Assembly: GCA_024642185.1 (NCBI GenBank)
Contig: JAHEBR010000118.1
Coordinates: 1 to 6,596 of the forward strand
DNA from: Marivivens sp.
Lineage (GTDB): Bacteria; Pseudomonadota; Alphaproteobacteria; Rhodobacterales; Rhodobacteraceae
Reading direction: 5' to 3'
DNA length: 6,596 nucleotides
In this document: positions 1 through 6,002 of the stretch, piece after piece
Position numbering within the stretch: position 1 is the stretch's first letter
Layout of the letters: the number at the start of each line of letters is the position of its first letter
Position numbers and translations under genes: made by a program
Notes under the pieces: generated by a model
Database searches by the model: none
Told to the model about the DNA's origin: nothing
The model's input: only the letters and a program-made list of their open reading frames with translations

Positions 1-943
1 CAAGGGCCATGCCGTATTCGCCTGCGCCGATCTCGCGTTTGAACAACGGCAGGAAGCATTCGCCGCCCCGCTTTGGCTCTTTAAGAGAATCAACCAGACG
101 GGCCAACGCGCCGACATGATTGTCGGTCAGCTGCTGCAGGCGCGTAGGCAGGCCGACAAACGGGAGTTTGTGGCCGCCGAGGACGAAGTGATCCTCGCTG
201 GCGAATTCGGTGAAGCTGTGGCAGGAGGCAAGCCACTCGGCCACCGGATCGGCCTCGGGTTCGTTGGCATAGACGCCGAGGTTGGGGCTGATCGAGGGCA
301 AAAGCTGATCGCCGCCGATCACGAGGTTGTCTTCAAGGCTCCAGAAGGTCGCGTGTTCGGGGGCGTGGCCGTGGCCGATGCGGGTGATCCAGCGGCGGCC
401 ACCAAGGCTGATCTCCTGACCTTCGACGATCCGGTCATAGCCGGCAGGCAGGGAATGCACGCAATCGGCAAAGTTGAAGGGGCGCTCCGATTTGCGCTCC
501 TCATAGAGGGCGGGGTCCATGCCGGAGCGGCGATAGAAGGCGAGGGTTTCCTCGGTCGGCACAGGCTGAATGTCGAAGGTCAGCATCCGGGCGAGGATCC
601 AGCTCGTTCGCGTGGTGGCCAGCGCCGCGCCACGCGCCACGAACCATCCGGCAAGGCCGATATGGTCGGGGTGGTAGTGGGTGACGATCACCCGCCCGAC
701 CGGCTTGCCGCGCAAGGGGCCGGAGAGGATCGCCTCCCAGATGGCGCGGGATTTGCGGGTGTCGAAGCCGGTATCGAGGACCGTCCAGCTATCGCCCTCG
801 TCGAAGGCGTAGACGTTGACGTGATCAAGCGCCATCGGCAGCGGCAGGCGCAGCCACAGGACGCCCTCGGCCACTTCCAGAGCCTCGCCGTGGGCAGGCG
901 GTTCCTCGTAAGGATAGCGAATGAGCGCTGCGGGGGGTGTCAA
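1..943 (-). CDS. MBL-fold metallo-hydrolase (3' end beyond the window)
   Basis: A metallo-beta-lactamase superfamily hydrolase; 314 codons are visible and the C-terminus lies beyond the left edge. The metal site can be read: HYHPDH at residues 89-94 (the HxHxDH signature), GHAPEH with His193 and His197, Asp212 in GGDQLLP, and His258 in LGGHK. These fit a two-metal (usually zinc) hydrolase. The N-terminal part with MALDHVNVY (about residues 37-45) and LDTGF (56-60) matches the glyoxalase II/LACTB2-like branch, which also tends to carry a C-terminal helical or winged domain. No signal peptide is seen, so it is probably cytoplasmic. I chose the TTG at 943 because it overlaps the upstream dehydrogenase stop as TTGA, has a GAGGGG Shine-Dalgarno 8 bases before it, and no ATG occurs in frame until residue 37, inside the conserved fold. 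The substrate is unknown. Coupling to an acyl-CoA dehydrogenase suggests thioester or ester hydrolysis, which is inference. Confidence 0.88.
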   Translation of the reverse strand, partial: MTPPAALIRYPYEEPPAHGEALEVAEGVLWLRLPLPMALDHVNVYAFDEGDSWTVLDTGFDTRKSRAIWEAILSGPLRGKPVGRVIVTHYHPDHIGLAGWFVARGAALATTRTSWILARMLTFDIQPVPTEETLAFYRRSGMDPALYEERKSERPFNFADCVHSLPAGYDRIVEGQEISLGGRRWITRIGHGHAPEHATFWSLEDNLVIGGDQLLPSISPNLGVYANEPEADPVAEWLASCHSFTEFASEDHFVLGGHKLPFVGLPTRLQQLTDNHVGALARLVDSLKEPKRGGECFLPLFKREIGAGEYGMAL

Positions 944-2643
944 AGTCCGAGCCCCTCAAGAGGAATGTCGATCAACCCCGCCGCGCCCGATTGAGCATGG
1001 GCGAGAAGCGCCTGATGTTCGGGAAGGATACGGCGGATGTAGAAGGCGGCAAGCGCCCCCCGCGCGGCATCGCCGGTTTGGGCCGCCGTCAGGTGATAGT
1101 GGCCGCCAAGGATGCGGGCAAAGGCGCGCAGATAGGGAACGGCGCCGGCAAAGCGGTCGTTCATATCGCTCTGCGCCGCCATCCACTCGGTCGCCTCGCG
1201 CAGCGATTCGGCGGCGTTCCAGACGGCTTCGGCCAGATCGGGGTGCGCGCCGCGGGCGGCTTCGGCATTGGCTTCGATCTCGTCGAGAAGGCGGAAGGCG
1301 GCCTCGCCTCCGTCCATCATCTTGCGGCCCACGAGGTCCATCGCCTGAATGCCGTTGGTGCCCTCATAGATCGCCGTCACCCGCACATCGCGCAGGAACT
1401 GCGCCGCGCCGGTTTCCTCGATAAAGCCCATGCCGCCGTGCACCTGCATCCCCATTTGGCTCACCTCGATGCCGGTGTCGGTGCCAAAGGCCTTGGCGAT
1501 GGGGGTAAGGAGAGCGGCGCGGGCCGACCAGCGCGCATCGCCAGTGGCATTCGCCATGTCGATCGCCACGGCGCAGGCCAAGGCGATAGAACGGGCGGTG
1601 AAGACATCGCCCTTCATCGTCATCAGCATCCGCCGCACATCGGGGTATTCCGAGATCGTGCCGGTGCCACCGGCGCGGCCCTGCCGCCGGTCTTGCGCGT
1701 ATTCAAGCGCCTTTTGATAGGCCGCCTCGGCCACCCCGAGCCCCTGCACGCCGACGCCAAGACGGGCGTTGTTCATCATGGTGAACATGGCCGCCATGCC
1801 GCCATGCGGCTTGCCAACCAGCCAACCTTTGGCGCCCTCGAAGGCCATGACGGCGGTGGGTGAGCCGTGCAGGCCCATCTTGTGCTCAAGGCTCACGACC
1901 CGCAGGGAATTGCGCTCGCCGGGGTTGCCTTCGGCATCGGGGATCAGCTTGGGCACCATGAAAAGGCTGATGCCCTTGGTGCCGGCCGCGCCATTGGGCA
2001 GGCGGGCGAGCACGAGGTGGCAGGTATTGGCAATGAAATCATTGTCGGCCCAGCTGATAAAAATCTTCTGGCCAGTGATAGCGTAGGTGCCATCTTCCAG
2101 CGGCTCAGCCTTGGTCCGCAGCGCGCCAACGTCCGAGCCTGCCTGCGGCTCGGTCAGGTTCATCGTACCATGCCATTCGCCACTGATGAGCTTGGGCAGG
2201 TAGAGCGCCTTGATCTCGTCGCTGGCGTGATGCTCGAGCGCCTCGATCTGCCCTTGGCTCATCAGGGGATTGAGCTGGAGCGCAAGGCAGGCGCCCGACA
2301 TCATGTCGTTGACAGCGGTGGCGAGCGTTTGCGGCAGGCCCATGCCGCCGTGTTCGGGACCTGCGGCCATGCCGACCCAGCCGCCCTCGGCAATCGCTCG
2401 GTAACCATCGGCGAAGCCGGGCGATGTCCGGACCACTCCGTTTTCCAGAACGGCGGGATGAAGATCGCCGGCACGGTTGATCGGCGCGAGAACCTCGTCA
2501 CACATTCTGCCCGCCTCGGTGAGGATCGCCTCGGTTACGTCGGGCGATGTTTCGGCAAAGCGGTCGGTTCCTGTGAGACCCGCGAAATCGACGATCTTGT
2601 CGAGGATGAAGGCGATATCGGCAACGGGCGAGCGATAGGGCAT
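940..2643 (-). CDS. Acyl-CoA dehydrogenase with C-terminal extension domain (DmdC-like)
   Basis: A 567-residue FAD-dependent acyl-CoA dehydrogenase that would introduce the alpha,beta double bond into an acyl-CoA and pass electrons to electron-transfer flavoprotein in the cytoplasm. It is much longer than the classical enzymes of about 380-400 residues and matches the long type that carries a short N-terminal segment and an extra C-terminal domain (about residues 450-567). Visible motifs are MNLTEPQAGSD (161-171, flavin/substrate loop), GQKIFISWAD (191-200), NNARLGVGVQGLG (291-303), QVHGGMGF (400-407) and AIYEGTNGIQA (424-434), where Glu427 is the expected catalytic base. This type includes 3-methylmercaptopropionyl-CoA dehydrogenase (DmdC) of roseobacters, but many paralogues use other acyl-CoAs, so the substrate is left open. 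The ATG at 2643 has AAGGAAG 8 bases upstream. The frame stays open further upstream across sua5, but that extension is antisense to a real gene. The stop overlaps the start of the MBL hydrolase. Confidence 0.93.
   Translation of the reverse strand: MPYRSPVADIAFILDKIVDFAGLTGTDRFAETSPDVTEAILTEAGRMCDEVLAPINRAGDLHPAVLENGVVRTSPGFADGYRAIAEGGWVGMAAGPEHGGMGLPQTLATAVNDMMSGACLALQLNPLMSQGQIEALEHHASDEIKALYLPKLISGEWHGTMNLTEPQAGSDVGALRTKAEPLEDGTYAITGQKIFISWADNDFIANTCHLVLARLPNGAAGTKGISLFMVPKLIPDAEGNPGERNSLRVVSLEHKMGLHGSPTAVMAFEGAKGWLVGKPHGGMAAMFTMMNNARLGVGVQGLGVAEAAYQKALEYAQDRRQGRAGGTGTISEYPDVRRMLMTMKGDVFTARSIALACAVAIDMANATGDARWSARAALLTPIAKAFGTDTGIEVSQMGMQVHGGMGFIEETGAAQFLRDVRVTAIYEGTNGIQAMDLVGRKMMDGGEAAFRLLDEIEANAEAARGAHPDLAEAVWNAAESLREATEWMAAQSDMNDRFAGAVPYLRAFARILGGHYHLTAAQTGDAARGALAAFYIRRILPEHQALLAHAQSGAAGLIDIPLEGLGL
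952..957 (-). promoter_or_regulatory. Ribosome binding site for the MBL hydrolase
   Basis: GAGGGG on the minus strand, 8 bases upstream of the TTG at 943. It lies inside the last codons of the acyl-CoA dehydrogenase. It supports the non-ATG start and translational coupling of the two genes. Confidence 0.6.
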
Positions 2644-2651
2644 GGCGGTCA

Positions 2652-2658
2652 CTTCCTT
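2652..2658 (-). promoter_or_regulatory. Ribosome binding site for the acyl-CoA dehydrogenase
   Basis: AAGGAAG on the minus strand, 8 bases before the ATG at 2643. It decides the start, because the same reading frame is open for about 280 further codons upstream. Confidence 0.7.
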
Positions 2659-2665
2659 GCGCGGC

Positions 2666-2694
2666 TTGGAAAAGCCTGCGGTGGTCTGTATGTC
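2666..2694 (+). promoter_or_regulatory. Candidate sigma70-type promoter for sua5
   Basis: TTGGAA (2666-2671), a 17-base spacer and TATGTC (2689-2694) on the plus strand give a weak match to -35/-10 boxes. They sit about 57 bases before the sua5 start, within the 108-base divergent intergenic region. The match is imperfect in both boxes and could be chance in a GC-rich background. Confidence 0.22.
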
Positions 2695-2704
2695 GGCGAG
2701 GTGA

Positions 2705-2725
2705 CGGCAGGGTAACGTTCTGCCG
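2705..2725. repeat. Inverted repeat in the divergent intergenic region
   Basis: CGGCAG (2705-2710) and CTGCCG (2720-2725) form a perfect 6-base stem around the 9-base loop GGTAACGTT, which itself contains the palindrome AACGTT (2714-2719). It lies between the divergent acyl-CoA dehydrogenase and sua5 genes. It could be an operator for either gene, or a hairpin in the sua5 leader. There is no T-run, so it is not a typical intrinsic terminator. Confidence 0.4.
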
Positions 2726-2751
2726 CCCGCCAGCAACAGAAACGCAGCGTC

Positions 2752-3705
2752 ATGACCCCGATCGAGACCGAAGTGCTGAAGGCCGATGCCACGGGGCTTG
2801 CCCGCGCGGCGGCATTTCTTGCGGGCGGGGGCCTTGTCGCCTTTCCGACCGAGACGGTCTATGGCCTCGGCGCAGATGCGCGCAATGATTTGGCGGTGGC
2901 GCGGATCTACGAGGCCAAGGGGCGACCGAGCTTCAATCCCCTGATCGTGCATTTGCCCGATCTCGAAGCCGCCCGCGCCCTGTGCGAGTTCACCCCCGAG
3001 GCCGAGCGCCTCGCCGATGCTTTCTGGCCCGGCGCGTTGACGCTCGTCTTGCCTTTGAAGTCGGGTGCCGGGATTTCCCGTCTTGTGACTGCAGGCCTCG
3101 ACACGCTGGCGATCCGCGTGCCGGATCATCCTGTGGCGCAGGGGCTGTTGCGGGCCTTCGGCGGGCCGGTCGCCGCGCCTTCGGCCAACCCTTCTGGGCG
3201 GATTAGCCCGACCCGTGCTGCGCATGTGATGGCGGGTCTCGGCGGCCGGATCGAGGCGGTGGTCGATGGTGGTGGTTGTGGCGTAGGCGTGGAATCGACG
3301 ATTATCGGTTGCTTGCCTCAACCGACCCTGCTTCGTGCCGGCGGGCTGCCTGAGGAGGCGATCGAGGCTTGCCTCGGCTATCCCCTGGCGCGCGCGCTCG
3401 AGGCGACCGACAACCCTGTGGCCCCCGGGCAGCTTGAATCCCACTATGCCCCGAATGGCAGGGTGCGGCTCAACGCCGAGAGCGCCGAGCAAGGCGAAGT
3501 CTTGCTAGGGTTCGGTCACGTTGATGCACCAATCAACCTCTCGCCATCAGGCGATCTTGTCGAGGCGGCGTCACGGCTTTTTGGTTGTCTTCACGAGCTT
3601 GATGCAATGGGGGCAGAGCGGATTGCCGTCTCGCCAATCCCTGATCACGGCCTCGGACGCGCGATCAATGATCGGCTACGCCGCGCCGCTGCGCCGCGCC
3701 CCTGA
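2752..3705 (+). CDS. L-threonylcarbamoyladenylate synthase, two-domain Sua5 type
   Basis: The enzyme joins L-threonine, bicarbonate and ATP into threonylcarbamoyl-AMP, the first step of N6-threonylcarbamoyladenosine (t6A37) formation on ANN-decoding tRNAs. The Tsa/Kae1 enzymes complete the modification. It has 317 residues. The YrdC domain (about residues 10-205) shows PTETVYGLG (32-40), KGRP (56-59, the KxR motif), SANPSG (144-149, the SxN motif) and ESTIIG (181-186). The linker APGQLESHYAP (224-234) is typical of Sua5 and leads into the C-terminal Sua5 domain (about 235-317). The length fits the two-domain Sua5/YwlC form and not the short YrdC form of about 190 residues. The start is secure: an in-frame TAA lies at 2713-2715 and no other initiation codon occurs between it and the ATG at 2752. 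The Shine-Dalgarno sequence is weak or absent. It is transcribed alone, divergent from the dehydrogenase and convergent with the coiled-coil gene. Confidence 0.95.
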   Translation: MTPIETEVLKADATGLARAAAFLAGGGLVAFPTETVYGLGADARNDLAVARIYEAKGRPSFNPLIVHLPDLEAARALCEFTPEAERLADAFWPGALTLVLPLKSGAGISRLVTAGLDTLAIRVPDHPVAQGLLRAFGGPVAAPSANPSGRISPTRAAHVMAGLGGRIEAVVDGGGCGVGVESTIIGCLPQPTLLRAGGLPEEAIEACLGYPLARALEATDNPVAPGQLESHYAPNGRVRLNAESAEQGEVLLGFGHVDAPINLSPSGDLVEAASRLFGCLHELDAMGAERIAVSPIPDHGLGRAINDRLRRAAAPRP

Positions 3706-4029
3706 TTACGAATTCTTGCGTTCGATATAGGTGCGAAGTTCTTCCGCCTCGCGCCGCGCCTCGCGCAAGCCATCCATTGCCGCCCTTAGCTCGGCTTCGG
3801 TCTGGGAAAGCTGGTTGCTCATCTCGGCTTCACGCTGCTGCAGATAGGTGATCGCTTGGTCACGGGTTTCTTCGGCTTCATGCAAAAGCTGCGAAATGCG
3901 TTCGAGTTCGCCGATATCGGCCTGCGTCACGCGGGTAAAGCGATTGACAAGCCAGCTGGCAAACCAACCGAGGCAGAAAGCGACAAACAGGATGACCGCG
4001 GTCGCCAGAATGAATTCGGATCTGTTCAT
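3706..4029 (-). CDS. Small single-pass membrane protein with long coiled coil
   Basis: A 107-residue protein that I cannot assign to a named family with confidence. Residues 6-28 form one hydrophobic membrane segment rich in Phe and Trp (LGWFASW at 20-26), followed by the basic patch NRFTR. Residues 38-104 are highly charged with heptad-like spacing, including EAEETRDQAI (51-60), QQREAEM (64-70) and EARREAEELR (90-99), so a long coiled coil is expected. Its layout recalls other small envelope proteins with one anchor and a coiled coil (YhcB/ZapG-like), but this is resemblance of layout only. The ATG at 4029 is preferred over an upstream in-frame ATG at 4236, which would lie inside the OmpA-like gene. 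AGGA lies 11 bases upstream and overlaps that gene's end. The 13-base gap implies co-transcription with the OmpA-like gene. The topology (coil in cytoplasm or periplasm) is undecided; the basic residues after the segment slightly favour the cytoplasm. Confidence 0.82.
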   Translation of the reverse strand: MNRSEFILATAVILFVAFCLGWFASWLVNRFTRVTQADIGELERISQLLHEAEETRDQAITYLQQREAEMSNQLSQTEAELRAAMDGLREARREAEELRTYIERKNS

Positions 4030-4042
4030 GGGGCTGGTGTTC

Positions 4043-5950
4043 CTATCCTTCGGTGCCTGCGGCGCTATCGTCGGCCGGTGTCTCGGATTGCGGGGCTTCC
4101 TCGGCCGGTGGCTCGCCCGTCGTAGTGGAATCTTCATCGAGCGTATAAACTCTGAATTCGATCCTGCGATTGGCCTCACGACCCTCTTCGGTGTCATTGT
4201 CGGCAATCGGGTCGGCCTCGCCATAGCCAGCCGCACGGAAGCTTCCGGTGGGGACCCGGCGGGAGCGAAGTGCGCTCAGAACAGCCTCGGCCCGCGACTG
4301 GCTTAGGTTCTTGTTCATTTCTTCGCGGCCCTGGCTGTCGGTATAGCCTGCAACCTCTATCGGCGCGTCCATGCAATCGCGCAGGACAACGGAGATATCG
4401 TCAAGGATCAGCCGGGATTCGGAGGTCAGGGTTGCAGAGCCGGGATCGAAGATGATCTTGCGGTCGCCGGTGACAGCTAGAATATCCGCAACGCAGCTTT
4501 CTGGCGTGGGTCCGGTTTCGACCTCGACGACCTGCTCGACGACATTCACATCCACGGTAAACTCGGCCGACTGCCCAAGCTTTTCGATGAAGAGGCGCGA
4601 GATTTCGGACGTGGTATCGGCACTGGTGGTGTTGCCACGCACCGCCACAAGATCGGGCTGAACGATGACCGATCCATTGGTCAGCATCGAGAGCGCCTCA
4701 AGTCCGGCCAGAACTCTGACCGACCAGCCCCTCGGCAGCCCTTCCACAACCCGCGTACCCATCGTCAGGTTGGACTGGCCGAATCGTGCCTTGGCATAGT
4801 TCTCGACCATCATGTTGGTCAGATCATCCGGAACCCGCCCGCGCAGCTGCGCGTGGCCCTCTGGGCTTAGGGTTGCGCTAAACTGCGGCACGCCCTCTGG
4901 GGCGGTTTCGGGCGCTACCGGCAGCGATGCGGTCAAAGAGAAGATGTCGGGCAGGGCATTCTCAAACTCGCCCACAACTGTATCGAAAAGATCTTGAGGT
5001 GTGCCCTCCAGTGCGACGAGCGACACATCGGCGTCTGAAAGTGTCACCGTACCGCCGCCAAGGCGATAGACCGACTGAATCGACATCTCGACAGCATCCG
5101 CCCAGAACCCGGACGGGACACCCAGCGCGATCGTGCAGTCAAAATCATCTTCAAGCCCCGCCGCGCGGGCAGCGGCCTCGATCTGGGCGGCAGCCTCGGT
5201 CGTGTCGGCGGCGCAAGCGTCGAACCTCGCTCCTTCGGTATCAAGCGAGAAGCGGGTCGTGAACGGGGTGATTACAGGGCGCGGCGCACTGATCGACATG
5301 GTCAGTTCGACAGCAACAGGCGCCAAAGCGCGCAGGTTGGATTCAAGCTCCAGTTTCTGCTCTGGACTGTCGCTGATTGCGGTGACCTCAACCAGACCCG
5401 GCGCGACCGATATCTTGGAGCGCGGCAGAATCGCCAGGGCGCGGATGGCAAAGGTCAGAGCCTGCCTCCAGCCCTCGGGCATCGGAAAATCCGCTGCTTC
5501 TAGCAAATCATTGACCGGTTTGCCGCTGGCAATTTCTGCGATCCGCTCCGAGATATCCGCCCGGTCTGAAGCAGAGGGAATAAGCCCGATCAGCGAAACA
5601 CCGGAATCGTTTCGCAGGATTTCAATGGCAAACTTCGGTGCGGTGATCCTTTCATTGTCGGCGATCGACATATTGTCGATTACGCGGCTGGCATCGACGA
5701 TGCTGCCGGCGATCGAAATTGAACGGAAGCGTGCCGCTTCGCTGGGAGCGCGACCCTCGATAATGACCTGAAGGCCATCGCCCAGAACCGTCGCCCAGCT
5801 TTGATCGTCGTCGATGAGCGCTTCCTGGACCGTAATCACCGAGCGGTTCTCGACGACAGCTACCACCGCGACAGCGGCAAAATATGACAGAAGCGCCGCG
5901 ACGACGAAACTGGCAACCCGGATCAGAACGGTAGAGAGGCGAAGCGGCAT
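4043..5950 (-). CDS. Membrane-anchored OmpA-family protein with BON-like repeats
   Basis: A 635-residue envelope protein. Residues about 9-33 form one hydrophobic segment without an obvious signal-peptidase site, so it probably stays anchored in the inner membrane with the rest in the periplasm. Residues about 57-95 look like a half repeat, and 107-222, 232-345 and 356-471 look like three copies of one unit of about 120 residues. The C-terminal OmpA/Pal/MotB domain (about 498-601) has GYTDSQG with Asp538 and LSQSRAEAV with Arg553. Their 15-residue spacing matches the pair that grips diaminopimelate in peptidoglycan. An acidic, Pro/Glu-rich tail (604-635) is probably disordered. There is no beta-barrel, unlike classical OmpA; mycobacterial ArfA, with a membrane segment, BON domains and an OmpA domain, is a layout analogue. 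I chose the ATG at 5950 over the in-frame ATG at 5986 because GGAA lies 5 bases before it, the earlier ATG has no Shine-Dalgarno, and remembered homologues begin near MPLRLS. Cys246/272 and Cys487/526 could form disulfides. Confidence 0.9.
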   Translation of the reverse strand: MPLRLSTVLIRVASFVVAALLSYFAAVAVVAVVENRSVITVQEALIDDDQSWATVLGDGLQVIIEGRAPSEAARFRSISIAGSIVDASRVIDNMSIADNERITAPKFAIEILRNDSGVSLIGLIPSASDRADISERIAEIASGKPVNDLLEAADFPMPEGWRQALTFAIRALAILPRSKISVAPGLVEVTAISDSPEQKLELESNLRALAPVAVELTMSISAPRPVITPFTTRFSLDTEGARFDACAADTTEAAAQIEAAARAAGLEDDFDCTIALGVPSGFWADAVEMSIQSVYRLGGGTVTLSDADVSLVALEGTPQDLFDTVVGEFENALPDIFSLTASLPVAPETAPEGVPQFSATLSPEGHAQLRGRVPDDLTNMMVENYAKARFGQSNLTMGTRVVEGLPRGWSVRVLAGLEALSMLTNGSVIVQPDLVAVRGNTTSADTTSEISRLFIEKLGQSAEFTVDVNVVEQVVEVETGPTPESCVADILAVTGDRKIIFDPGSATLTSESRLILDDISVVLRDCMDAPIEVAGYTDSQGREEMNKNLSQSRAEAVLSALRSRRVPTGSFRAAGYGEADPIADNDTEEGREANRRIEFRVYTLDEDSTTTGEPPAEEAPQSETPADDSAAGTEG

Positions 5951-5955
5951 CGGTT

Positions 5956-5959
5956 TTCC
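5956..5959 (-). promoter_or_regulatory. Ribosome binding site for the OmpA-like gene
   Basis: GGAA on the minus strand, 5 bases before the ATG at 5950. It favours this start over the ATG at 5986, which follows the ubiA stop by 16 bases with no purine-rich site. Confidence 0.5.
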
Positions 5960-5973
5960 AAGTGGTTCCGGAA

Positions 5974-6002
5974 TGTCTAGGCGCACATTGGCGCGGGTTC
6001 AA
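5974..6002 (-). promoter_or_regulatory. Candidate promoter between ubiA and the OmpA-like gene
   Basis: On the minus strand TTGAAC (6002-5997), a 17-base spacer and TAGACA (5979-5974) form a partial -35/-10 pair directly after the ubiA stop. Transcription would begin near 5967, giving a leader of about 17 bases that contains the GGAA site and excludes the alternative start at 5986. The -10 match is weak, so the OmpA-like gene may simply be read from the ubiA promoter. Confidence 0.28.

Noticed and set aside
116..994. A 292-residue plus-strand open frame opposite the MBL hydrolase
   Set aside because: The minus strand carries the complete MBL metal-binding motifs in the correct order. The plus-strand translation has no family signature.
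937..2715. Two long plus-strand open frames (308 and 282 residues) in one register opposite the acyl-CoA dehydrogenase
   Set aside because: They are antisense to a well-supported gene, have low-complexity Gly/Arg/His-rich translations, no recognisable motif and no ribosome site. They reflect codon bias in GC-rich DNA.
2644..3492. An upstream extension of the acyl-CoA dehydrogenase frame by about 280 codons
   Set aside because: It is antisense to sua5, and the family N-terminus and a good ribosome site coincide with the ATG at 2643.
5133..5771. A 212-residue plus-strand open frame inside the OmpA-like gene
   Set aside because: It is a Ser/Ala-rich shadow translation antisense to the repeat region, with no start signal or recognisable domain.
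5951..5986. A 12-residue N-terminal extension of the OmpA-like protein from the ATG at 5986
   Set aside because: No ribosome binding site precedes it, and the extension (MRLDIPEPLGKP) is not membrane-like. The ATG at 5950 has GGAA at 5 bases. It cannot be fully excluded.
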